A stretch of 60,256 bases of DNA. Origin: Novosphingobium pokkalii. Lineage in GTDB: Bacteria; Pseudomonadota; Alphaproteobacteria; Sphingomonadales; Sphingomonadaceae. Each line of letters begins with the position of its first letter. The stretch's first letter is position 1. Below the pieces are notes generated by a model. That model was not told where the DNA came from. It was given only the letters and a program-made list of their open reading frames with translations, and ran no database searches. The stretch lies in assembly GCF_014652855.1 (NCBI RefSeq), contig NZ_BMZP01000024.1:1-60256 (forward strand). Reading direction: 5' to 3'. Of the stretch, positions 40,821-48,870 are shown one piece after another. Position numbers and translations under genes: made by a program.

Positions 40821-42320
40821 ATGGCAAAGCTGACACAGCAAGAACTTGAACGGCATCTTTGGGGGGCAGCGGATATTCTGCGCGGCACCGTCGATGCCGG
40901 GGATTACAAGCAATACATATTCGGCCTGCTGTTCTACAAACGCCTGTGCGACGTGTGGGAAGAGGAATACCAGAAACTGCTGGCCGAGACGGGCGACCGC
41001 GAGGAAGCCGCCGATCCCGACGAGCACCGCTTTCACATCCCTCCCGAACACCGCTGGGAGGCCGTCCGCCAGCAATCCACCCTGATCGGCCAGCGGCTCA
41101 ACAACGCGCTGGCAGCCATTGAAGATGCCAACCTACGGTTGCGCGGCGTGTTCGGCGACGTGGATTTCGCCAATCAGGATCGGTTTTCCGATGCTTTGCT
41201 GGAGAAGTTGCTCGCCCACTTCGAGAAGCATCGGCTGCGCAACGCCGACGTGCCCGCCGACATGCTCGGCGACGCCTACCTCTACCTCATCAAGATGTTC
41301 GCGGAAGGCGCGGGCAAGAAGGGCGGCGAGTTCTACACGCCCCGCTCCATTGTCCGGCTCATGGTGGAGATTATCGACCCGCGCCCCGGCATGTCGATCT
41401 ATGATCCCACCTGCGGTTCGGCAGGCATGTTGCTGGAGGCGGTGCAGTATGTGAAGGACAAGGGCGAGAACGCCCGCAGCCTGTCGCTCTACGGGCAGGA
41501 GAAAAACTTCGCCACGTGGGGCATCGCACAGATCAACCTGTTCCTGCATGACGTGGACGACGCCTTCATCGCCAAGGGCGATACGATCCTGTCACCAAAG
41601 CGGTATGACCCCAAGGCCCGCGAGTTCGTCGAGGGCGTGGGCGCGTATGACCGGGTGCTGGCCAACCCGCCGTTTTCCGAAAAGGTTTGGGGCTTCGAGG
41701 TCTGGCAGAACGGCGATCCGTTCGGACGCGACGAATATGGCTGCCCGCCCAAGGGCTATGGTGATCTTGCCTTTGTCCAGCATATGCTCGCCAGCCTCAA
41801 GGATGGCGGCGTGCTGGCGGTGGTGGTGCCGCATGGCGTGTTGTTCCGTGGCGGGGCCGAGGGGCGCATTAGGGAGGCCATGCTAGCCGCAGATGTGATC
41901 GAGGCGGTGGTGGGGCTGGCCCCGAACCTCTTCTACGGAGCGGGCATCCCTGCCGCCCTGCTGATCTGCCACAAGAAGAAGCCCGCCGACCGGCGCGGGA
42001 AGGTGCTGATCGTCAACGGCGATGCCACCTACACGCCCGGCAAGGCACAGAACTTCCTGACCGACGATCATATCCGCACGCTGGCCGATGCCGTCCACGG
42101 CTTTGCCGACATTGAGAAACTGGCCCGCGTGGTGCCGGTGGACGAGATCGCCGCCAACGGCCACAACCTCAACATCAGCCGCTATGTCCAGACCGGCGCG
42201 GATGCCGAGGCGGTCGATGTCGCGGCAGAAGTCGCCAAGCTGCAAGACCTGATCGCCAAGCGCAACGAGGCCGAGGCCGTGATGTTCGGCCACCTGCGGA
42301 GGCTCGGCTATGTCGGGTGA
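40821..42320 (+). CDS. hsdM: Type I restriction-modification methyltransferase subunit
   Basis: A 499-residue N6-adenine methyltransferase with an N-terminal HsdM bundle (LTQQELERHLWGAADILRG; YKQYIFGLLFYKRLCDVW). The SAM motif is DPTCGSAGMLLEA and the catalytic motif IV NPPF (VLANPPFSEKVWGF). It methylates the target site and forms the core of the HsdM2S and R2M2S complexes. TGGGGTG precedes tandem ATGs at 40818 and 40821. The open frame extends to 40698, through the TGCAAC palindrome, but lacks family similarity there. The gene overlaps rhuM by 11 bp. Confidence 0.95.
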   Translation: MAKLTQQELERHLWGAADILRGTVDAGDYKQYIFGLLFYKRLCDVWEEEYQKLLAETGDREEAADPDEHRFHIPPEHRWEAVRQQSTLIGQRLNNALAAIEDANLRLRGVFGDVDFANQDRFSDALLEKLLAHFEKHRLRNADVPADMLGDAYLYLIKMFAEGAGKKGGEFYTPRSIVRLMVEIIDPRPGMSIYDPTCGSAGMLLEAVQYVKDKGENARSLSLYGQEKNFATWGIAQINLFLHDVDDAFIAKGDTILSPKRYDPKAREFVEGVGAYDRVLANPPFSEKVWGFEVWQNGDPFGRDEYGCPPKGYGDLAFVQHMLASLKDGGVLAVVVPHGVLFRGGAEGRIREAMLAADVIEAVVGLAPNLFYGAGIPAALLICHKKKPADRRGKVLIVNGDATYTPGKAQNFLTDDHIRTLADAVHGFADIEKLARVVPVDEIAANGHNLNISRYVQTGADAEAVDVAAEVAKLQDLIAKRNEAEAVMFGHLRRLGYVG

Positions 42321-43347
42321 GATCGTTCTTTATACCACCGAGGATGGCAAGGCCGCGATCCAGTTGAAGGCCAGCGATGGCTCGGCATGGCTTACGCAGG
42401 CGCAGATTGCCGAACTGTTCGAGGTGACGCCGCAAGCCGTCACCCAGCACATTCGCGCCATTTACGCCGAAGGGGAATGGGACGAGGCGGCAACTTGTAA
42501 GCCGTTCTTACAAGTTCGGTCCGAGGGCAATCGCGAGGTCTCGCGCCAGATCGCGCACTACGCCCTGCCCATGATCCTTGCCGTGGGCTTCCGGGTCCGC
42601 TCGCCACGCGGTGCACAGTTCCGGCGCTGGGCGTCCACCACGCTGGCCGAGTATCTGGTCAAGGGCTTCGCCATGGACGATGCGAAGCTGAAAGACCCCG
42701 AGGCTGACTATTTCGAGGAACTGCTCGCCCGCATCCGCGACATCCGTTCGTCGGAAAAGCTGTTCTACAAGAAGGTCTTGGACATCTACGCCACAGCCGT
42801 GGACTATGACGGCAGCGCCGAGGCCAGCCAGTTGTTCTTCCAGACCGTGCAGAACAAGATGCATTGGGCGGCGCATGGCCACACCGCTGCCGAGATCATT
42901 GATGCCCGCGCCGATGCCGCCAAGGACAATATGGGCCTGACCTCATGGGCCAACCAGTCCAAGGGTGGGGCGGTGCGCAAAAGCGACGTGGCCACCGCCA
43001 AGAACTATCTGAACGAGGAAGAGATCGAGGCGCTGAACCGCATCGTCACCGCCTATCTGGAGTTTGCCGAGTTGCAGGCGATGGCGCGCAAGCCCATGAC
43101 CATGCGCGACTGGATCGCCAAGCTGGATGACTTTCTGCGGCTGGGCGACCGCGATGTGCTGACCCATGCGGGCCATATCTCTGCCGAGGTCGCCAAGGCC
43201 AAGGCGCTGGCGCAATATGACCAATGGCACGCCCGCCAGCTTGATGCGCCCAGCGCGGTGGAAGGCGCGTTTGTGGAGGCGACGAAGAAGGCCAAACAGA
43301 TCGGCGCAGCCCGGCCCAAGGCCAAGCCGAAGGGTAAGGGCAAGTGA
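42310..43347 (+). CDS. rhuM: RhuM-family protein inside the RM operon
   Basis: A 345-residue protein starting MSGEIVLYTTEDGKAAIQL, with an N-terminal helix-turn-helix (WLTQAQIAELFEVTPQAVTQHI), the family stretch FLQVRSEGNREVSRQ and a C-terminal Lys/Ala/Pro-rich tail. RhuM proteins ('virulence protein RhuM', first named on a Salmonella island) often occur inside type I RM and other defence operons; their molecular role is unknown. GGAGG lies upstream of the ATG within hsdM. The 3' end overlaps hsdS by four bases (GTGA), so it is expressed as part of the RM unit. Confidence 0.9.
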   Translation: MSGEIVLYTTEDGKAAIQLKASDGSAWLTQAQIAELFEVTPQAVTQHIRAIYAEGEWDEAATCKPFLQVRSEGNREVSRQIAHYALPMILAVGFRVRSPRGAQFRRWASTTLAEYLVKGFAMDDAKLKDPEADYFEELLARIRDIRSSEKLFYKKVLDIYATAVDYDGSAEASQLFFQTVQNKMHWAAHGHTAAEIIDARADAAKDNMGLTSWANQSKGGAVRKSDVATAKNYLNEEEIEALNRIVTAYLEFAELQAMARKPMTMRDWIAKLDDFLRLGDRDVLTHAGHISAEVAKAKALAQYDQWHARQLDAPSAVEGAFVEATKKAKQIGAARPKAKPKGKGK

Positions 43348-44507
43348 GCGCGGTGGCGGAACTGGAGCGGGCCGTGACGGGCTTGCCGAGTGGCTGGCAC
43401 GAAGTCGTGCTATCAGATGTCGCCGAGGTGAACCCGGACACGCTTCGCGCATCGACCGCGCCTGACTTCGCTTTTGGCTACATCGACATCTCGCAAATCG
43501 ACGGCCCCGGCCAGTGCGCCGGTTGGACGGAACAGACATTCGGCGAGGCTCCAAGCCGGGCGCGGCGACGGGTGCAGGCTGGCGACATTCTTGTTTCGAC
43601 CGTTCGGCCCTACCTGCGTTCGTTCGCACAAGTGCCATCCGCACCGTTGCCGCTAGTCGCATCGACCGGGTTCGCAGTTATCCGTGCTACCGGCGAGGCA
43701 GATCAGCAGTTCCTCTACCAGCACGTTCTACACGCCAGCTTCATCGACCACCTGACGCCCCGCATGACAGGGTCGAACTATCCGGCAGTGTCGGCGAGCG
43801 ACGTGGAGGCATACCCCATCAGCCTCCCCCCGCTCGACGAGCAACGGCGGATCGCCGAGGTGCTGCGGTCGGTGGATGAGGCGATTGCGGCTAGTGCTGC
43901 CGTAGTCGCAAGCGCCAGAGCCTTGCTTTCCAATGTGGGCCGAGAAGTTTTGCGCTCTGCTGACGAGGAGCCAGCGGAGGGTGAACAACGATTTGCACTG
44001 CTGGATATATGCAGGCCGAAACAACATCCTATCATTGGCAAAGCCGAACTGACGGAAAGTGGCTATCCAGTCTATGGTGCCAATGGTCAGATCGGCTATT
44101 GCCACTCTTACACGCACGCTCAACCCGTAATAGCAATCACCTGTAGGGGGGCGACGTGCGGCACGGTGAACTGGGTTCCCGCGAAGTCATACGTGACTGG
44201 CAATGCCATGGCGCTTGACCAACTTGATCGCAAGCGCTTGGATGAGCGTTTCCTATTCCACTACGTTTCGACTTGGGGTGTGGATCGAAGCATTTCTGGA
44301 TCGGCACAGCCACAAATCACGCGGCAGTCGTTGAGTTGTGTCGACATCATCGCCCCTGATCTTGAGAGGCAGCGAGAGATCGCGGACGCCCTTGACGCGA
44401 TTGAAGATCAGGTGCGTGCCGCCTCAAGCGCGTTTGAGGCTACAAGGAGCGTAAAGACAGCCCTCATGTCCGACCTTCTCTCCGGTCGCGTCCGGGTGCC
44501 TGTATGA
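43344..44507 (+). CDS. hsdS: Type I restriction-modification specificity subunit
   Basis: A 387-residue HsdS with two target-recognition domains, each followed by a conserved helix. The first ends in ISLPPLDEQRRIAEVLRSVD (about residues 153-172), the second in IIAPDLERQREIADALDAIE and then SVKTALMSDLLSGRVRV. It determines the bipartite DNA site bound by HsdM and HsdR. The DNA encoding the second recognition domain (about 43980-44390) is visibly less GC-rich than the rest, consistent with exchange of recognition domains. The start is the GTG overlapping the rhuM stop. The target sequence cannot be deduced. Confidence 0.93.
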   Translation: MSAVAELERAVTGLPSGWHEVVLSDVAEVNPDTLRASTAPDFAFGYIDISQIDGPGQCAGWTEQTFGEAPSRARRRVQAGDILVSTVRPYLRSFAQVPSAPLPLVASTGFAVIRATGEADQQFLYQHVLHASFIDHLTPRMTGSNYPAVSASDVEAYPISLPPLDEQRRIAEVLRSVDEAIAASAAVVASARALLSNVGREVLRSADEEPAEGEQRFALLDICRPKQHPIIGKAELTESGYPVYGANGQIGYCHSYTHAQPVIAITCRGATCGTVNWVPAKSYVTGNAMALDQLDRKRLDERFLFHYVSTWGVDRSISGSAQPQITRQSLSCVDIIAPDLERQREIADALDAIEDQVRAASSAFEATRSVKTALMSDLLSGRVRVPV

Positions 44508-47500
44508 GCGAGTATCGCCTTGCTGAAAAGCCCGCGCTCGATGCGCTGGTGGCGATGGGCTGGCTGGCGCTGTCGCCAGCCGCCGCCTTGGCGATGCGGG
44601 TGGAAGAGAACCGGGTTATCCTCAAGCCGGTGATGATCGCGGCGCTGCGCGACCTCAACGGCATTGGCGAGGCGGACGCCGAGGCGATCTATGCCGACCT
44701 TGCCACCCTGTCCGACAACGAGGATTGGCAGCGTAAGCTGCGCGGCGGCTATTCCCGCCGCCTGACCGGCGAGAACCGCGATAGCCCGATCACGCTGATC
44801 GACTTCAAGAACCCCGCCCGCAACCAATTCCACGTCACCCGCCAGTTCCGCGTCGCCGCCCAGCGCCCACGCATCCCCGACGTGGTGCTGTTCGTGAACG
44901 GTATCCCGCTGGTGGTGATCGAGGCGAAGTCGCCGCTGAAAGCCACGGCGCGGGCTGAGGAAGCCTTCGAGCAGATCAAGCAATATGAGCGCGACATCCC
45001 GCGCCTGTTCGCGCCCAACGCCTTCAACATCGTCACCGATGGCATGGCAACGCTCTATGGCGCGACCGGCAGCCCGGCGCAGTTCTATGCCCCGTGGCCC
45101 GACGCATGGCCCCGGACACTTGCGGACTTCCCGGACCCGCCCGCTAAAGACCTGTGGTGCCTGTGCGAACCCAGCCGCCTGCTCGACCTGCTGGCGCACT
45201 TCATCGTGTTCGAGGTGGACCCGGAAACGGGCCGCAAGATCAAGAAGGTCTGCCGCTATCAGCAGTTCCGCGCCGTCAACAAGGCGGTGCAACGGGTTGC
45301 AGCGGGCGAGCACCGCAAGGGGCTGATCTGGCACACGCAAGGGTCGGGCAAGAGCCTGACCATGGTGTTCCTCGCGCTCAAACTGAAAACGCACCTGACG
45401 CTGGACGCGCCCAGCCTCGCCAACCCCAACATCCTTGTGCTGACCGACCGGATCGACCTCGACGATCAGATCAGCAAGACGTTCGTCGCCTGCGGATTGC
45501 CCAACCCCACGCAATGCGGGTCGGTGGCGGCGCTACGCGAGGCGGTGAACCGGGGTGGCAACGGGCAAATATTGCTGTCCACCATCTTCAAGTTCGCCGG
45601 ATCGAAGGAGGCCATCCCCAACTCGGCCAACTGGATCGTGCTGGTGGATGAGTGCCACCGCACGCAGGAAAAGGACTTGGGCGCGTTCCTGCAAGCGACG
45701 CTGCCCGATGCCCACTTCTACGGCTTCACCGGCACACCGATCAAATCCACCGACAAGGACACCTACGCCCGGTTCAGCATCGCCGGGGAAGGCTACCTCG
45801 ACAAATACGGCATCGACGACGCAGTGCGCGACGGGGCTACGGTGCCGATCCTCTATGAAGGCCGCAAGGCGGACTGGTCGATCAACGAGGCCGAGATCGA
45901 CATCCTGTTCGACCGCTGGTTTGTCGATCTGCCCGATGACAAGCGCGAGGAACTGAAACGCAAGGGCCTGACACTGGCGACCATCGCCAAGCACCCCGAA
46001 CGTATCCGGCTGATCGCGCTCGACATCTGGGAGCACTTCAAGGCGGTGTGCCAGCCGGACGGCTTCAAGGCGCAGATCGTGGTGGTGGATCGCGAGGCGG
46101 TGATCCTCTACCGCGCCGCGCTCGCCGGGGTGATCGCCGCCGATCTGGTGCGCGGTGGCGAGGATGCTGAAACGGCTGCCACAAGGGCCGACGCCATGAT
46201 CGCCTGCGTCTATTCCAAGAGCCAAGAGGACAACAAGCCCAGCGAGAACCCCGAGGTGCAGGCGCTCCGTGATGGGCTGGAGGCGTTCTATCTGGACGCC
46301 GAGGGCGAGAAGGACGCCAAGAAGCGGTTCAAGGCATACGGGCAGGAGCCCAGCTTCCTGATCGTCTGCGACAAGTTGCTGACCGGGTTCGACGCGCCCA
46401 TCGAGCACGTCATGTATCTCGACAAGCCGTTGAAGGAGCATAACCTGCTCCAAGCCATCGCCCGGACCAACCGGACATGTTCGATCAAGCTGCCCGATGG
46501 CGGGGAGATCGCCAAGCCCAATGGCCGGATCGTCGATTACATCGGCGTCACCAACCACCTCGATGAGGCGCTCAAGTCCTATCGCGCCGATGACGTTGAA
46601 AACGCGCTGCGCGACATCGCTATCCTGCGCAACGACCTCAAGGAAGCGCACGCCCGCTACCGGACGCAGAAGCGCGCCATGGGGCTGGAGGGCATGGACG
46701 AGAAGGCCGCTGCCTATGCTGCCGCTGCCATAGCCGCAGACGGGCGCGAAGATGAATGGTTCGATCTCCAGCGCCTGACCCGGACCTTTATCAAGGTCTA
46801 TGCCGACCTGTCGCCCGATCCCGCCATCCTGGACTTTACCGCCGAGGTGAAGTGGGCGGCGGCGTTCCTGCGCCTCGCCACGCAGGCCATCGCCAAGGAC
46901 GAAAGCCTCGACCACCGCAGCTACAGCGGCAAGATCAGGGACATGCTGGAGGCGCATGTCCACGTCACCGGCCTGTCCACCACGATCCGGCTGCGCAACC
47001 TCACCGACCCCAACTTCGCCGATGACTTCGATACGGAAGAGAAGTCCGAGGCCGAGTTGCAAGAAGCGTTCGTGCGCAAGTCCGCCGAGCTTCGCCGCGT
47101 CACCCGCGAACTGGTGGACAAGAACCCGGCGCAGTATGGCCGGTTCTCCGAACGGGTGCTGGAGATCATCCGGCGCTTTGAGCAAGGACAGATCGCCGCC
47201 GCCGATGGCTTGGCCGACTTTGAGGGTCTGACCGGCGACATTCAGGCCGAGCAGGGCGCGCACGCCGAACTTGGCATGGACGAGAACGCCTTCTCGATCC
47301 TGCGCATCATGGAAGCCATCGCGCCGGACACCGCGCACGACAGGCTACAGGCCGCCGCCATCGCCATCGGCGCGGTCTATACCGAAGCCGCCGCGACGCA
47401 GCCCGCTTTCGCGCACATGGAAGCCTACCTGCGGTCCTTGCGTCAGCAGGTCCGCCGCATCCTGACCGATCACGGCATTGGCGAGACCAAGGTCATCCGC

Positions 47501-47548
47501 GAGAAGGTCGAGGAGTTCGCCGTCAACGCCTACGGGGGCGGAGCCTGA
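44504..47548 (+). CDS. hsdR: Type I restriction endonuclease, translocase/nuclease subunit
   Basis: A 1014-residue HsdR. The N-terminal nuclease core (PDVVLFVNGIPLVVIEAKSP) has the D and ExK residues of PD-(D/E)xK enzymes. The superfamily 2 motor has Walker A WHTQGSGKSLTMV, VLTDRIDLDDQ, DECH box LVDECHRTQ, FYGFTGTPI and a later QAIARTNR arginine-finger motif. It cuts unmodified DNA after ATP-driven translocation. No frameshift or lost motif was seen, so the system looks intact. It overlaps hsdS by four bases and the M48 gene by one. One TGCAAC palindrome lies inside the coding sequence at 45288-45301. Confidence 0.95.
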   Translation: MSEYRLAEKPALDALVAMGWLALSPAAALAMRVEENRVILKPVMIAALRDLNGIGEADAEAIYADLATLSDNEDWQRKLRGGYSRRLTGENRDSPITLIDFKNPARNQFHVTRQFRVAAQRPRIPDVVLFVNGIPLVVIEAKSPLKATARAEEAFEQIKQYERDIPRLFAPNAFNIVTDGMATLYGATGSPAQFYAPWPDAWPRTLADFPDPPAKDLWCLCEPSRLLDLLAHFIVFEVDPETGRKIKKVCRYQQFRAVNKAVQRVAAGEHRKGLIWHTQGSGKSLTMVFLALKLKTHLTLDAPSLANPNILVLTDRIDLDDQISKTFVACGLPNPTQCGSVAALREAVNRGGNGQILLSTIFKFAGSKEAIPNSANWIVLVDECHRTQEKDLGAFLQATLPDAHFYGFTGTPIKSTDKDTYARFSIAGEGYLDKYGIDDAVRDGATVPILYEGRKADWSINEAEIDILFDRWFVDLPDDKREELKRKGLTLATIAKHPERIRLIALDIWEHFKAVCQPDGFKAQIVVVDREAVILYRAALAGVIAADLVRGGEDAETAATRADAMIACVYSKSQEDNKPSENPEVQALRDGLEAFYLDAEGEKDAKKRFKAYGQEPSFLIVCDKLLTGFDAPIEHVMYLDKPLKEHNLLQAIARTNRTCSIKLPDGGEIAKPNGRIVDYIGVTNHLDEALKSYRADDVENALRDIAILRNDLKEAHARYRTQKRAMGLEGMDEKAAAYAAAAIAADGREDEWFDLQRLTRTFIKVYADLSPDPAILDFTAEVKWAAAFLRLATQAIAKDESLDHRSYSGKIRDMLEAHVHVTGLSTTIRLRNLTDPNFADDFDTEEKSEAELQEAFVRKSAELRRVTRELVDKNPAQYGRFSERVLEIIRRFEQGQIAAADGLADFEGLTGDIQAEQGAHAELGMDENAFSILRIMEAIAPDTAHDRLQAAAIAIGAVYTEAAATQPAFAHMEAYLRSLRQQVRRILTDHGIGETKVIREKVEEFAVNAYGGGA

Positions 47549-48279
47549 TGCCCACGATCCAGATAGGCCGGGCCGAGATCGCTTACGAGCTTCGCCGCAG
47601 CGCCACAGCGGGGGAACGGCGCATCACCGTCACGCCCGGCCATGTCGAGGTAATGGCGCTCACCACCGATGGCGACGATGACATCGCGGGCTTCCTCGAC
47701 CGCAAGCGGCAGTGGCTGTTCAACACCATGCGCGACATGGAGCGGATCGCCGCCAGCCGCCACGCCGTGCCCCGCTTCGCCACCGGCTCCAAGATACCCT
47801 ACCGGGGCCGGAACATGCCGCTCACCGTCCGCCGCAGCGATGCCGAGCGGGCCGCCGTCACCTACCGCAACGGCTTCATCGTCGATCTGCCACATTGGAG
47901 CGGCGACGATCCCGACCAGCTTGTCGCCAGCGAGTTGAAGCACTGGCTCAAGCAGCGCGCCCGGCGCGATGTGCTCGACATCGCCGCCGACATCGGCAAG
48001 CGTCATGGTCTTGCGCCCCGCTCGATCCGCGTTGCCGACTTTGCGAACGGTTGGGGATCATGCGGACCGGAAGGCAATGTGCTCGTGAACTGGCACCTGA
48101 TCTTCGCGCCGCGCAAGGTGCTGGAATATGTCGTGGCGCACGAACTGGCCCACCTGCGGCATCGGTCGCACGGGCGCGAGTTTTGGGATTACGTCGGCAC
48201 ACTGGCCCCCGGCTGGGAGGCGAGCAAGGCTTGGCTCGACAGGCATCAGACGATGCTTGCGGCGGAGTTTCTGCGATAG
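47548..48279 (+). CDS. YgjP/M48-like zinc metallopeptidase at the end of the RM operon
   Basis: A 243-residue protein with the HExxH zinc motif in VVAHELAHLRHRSHGREFW plus the upstream family stretch NGWGSCGPEGNVLVNWHLI, matching the YgjP/DUF45 metallopeptidases. Such genes are often found directly after hsdR; their substrate is unknown, and a role in controlling the RM enzyme is only a guess. The ATG overlaps the hsdR stop (TGATG). No other domain is attached. Confidence 0.88.
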   Translation: MPTIQIGRAEIAYELRRSATAGERRITVTPGHVEVMALTTDGDDDIAGFLDRKRQWLFNTMRDMERIAASRHAVPRFATGSKIPYRGRNMPLTVRRSDAERAAVTYRNGFIVDLPHWSGDDPDQLVASELKHWLKQRARRDVLDIAADIGKRHGLAPRSIRVADFANGWGSCGPEGNVLVNWHLIFAPRKVLEYVVAHELAHLRHRSHGREFWDYVGTLAPGWEASKAWLDRHQTMLAAEFLR

Positions 48280-48366
48280 CCCTCCATCCACCTACAACTT
48301 TTCTTTCATCGTGCTTGGCGGCGGCCTTTTATTTGAGAGCGCACGAACTATCTTGGCCTCGCTGAC

Positions 48367-48495
48367 TTGTCCCTCGTTCTGGCTTGGCCCATCATGGGTG
48401 CAGGCCACGGAGGCGGGGGCCAGCGCGTGGCGATGAGCCTCGCGGTGCGGGTTGATGTAGCGGCCACCATGGTTGCCGGTGCGATGCCCGAAGGA
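48367..48495. repeat. 129-bp direct repeat, copy 1 (upstream of RT2)
   Basis: Identical to copy 2 (48717-48845) except at 48376 (G versus A) and 48379 (C versus A). The repeat boundary is sharp: flanking bases are unrelated. It lies in the 591-bp region between the M48 gene and RT2. On the plus strand it sits in an open frame without a plausible start. Confidence 0.93.
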
Positions 48496-48604
48496 CGCCC
48501 GCACGCCCCGGCTGGTGAGTGTGAGACTGGTGTTCCGTCGCTGGCGGCCTGTCGATCAGTCTCCGAACTAAATTGTCGGTCGGGACGGCGAGCCGCGCAA
48601 GCAC

Positions 48605-48631
48605 TTGACGCGCCCAAAAAGCTGCTATGCT
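48605..48631 (+). promoter_or_regulatory. Promoter-like sequence between the two repeat copies
   Basis: TTGACG (48605-48610) and TATGCT (48626-48631) are separated by 15 bp, slightly short for sigma-70. A transcript from here would contain repeat copy 2 and RT2 but not copy 1. Confidence 0.4.
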
Positions 48632-48647
48632 GAACGGGGGTATCATT

Positions 48648-48857
48648 ATGCGCGGTCGCGGAGTTTTGGCGGTGTCGATGCGGGAGCTTTCTCGTCTTTC
48701 GGTCACCGGGTTGTCATTGTCCCTCATTATGGCTTGGCCCATCATGGGTGCAGGCCACGGAGGCGGGGGCCAGCGCGTGGCGATGAGCCTCGCGGTGCGG
48801 GTTGATGTAGCGGCCACCATGGTTGCCGGTGCGATGCCCGAAGGAACGTTCCACTAG
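48648..48857 (+). CDS. Possible small protein upstream of RT2, whose 3' half is repeat copy 2
   Basis: A 69-residue frame from the ATG at 48648, with GGGGG about 8 bases upstream. It starts MRGRGVLAVSMRELSRLSV, continues with a hydrophobic and glycine-rich stretch (MAWPIMGAGHGGGG) and ends 13 bases before the RT2 start. The second half is encoded by repeat copy 2. It resembles no family I know. It may simply be an open frame across a non-coding RNA region; the two explanations cannot be separated by eye. Confidence 0.3.
   Translation: MRGRGVLAVSMRELSRLSVTGLSLSLIMAWPIMGAGHGGGGQRVAMSLAVRVDVAATMVAGAMPEGTFH
48717..48845. repeat. 129-bp direct repeat, copy 2 (just before RT2)
   Basis: Second copy, offset by exactly 350 bp from copy 1 and 127/129 identical. 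It ends 25 bp before the RT2 start. Both differences are adenines in this copy. A duplicated block this well conserved between unrelated flanks points to recent duplication or to maintained function, for example a structured RNA. Confidence 0.93.
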
Positions 48858-48870
48858 CCGGGGGAAAACT

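Noticed and set aside
48367..48845. Diversity-generating retroelement
   Set aside because: Only two mismatches, both at one edge; most adenines are unchanged. The RT motif B is not DGR-like and no recognisable target protein or accessory gene is present. Kept only as a low-interest hypothesis.
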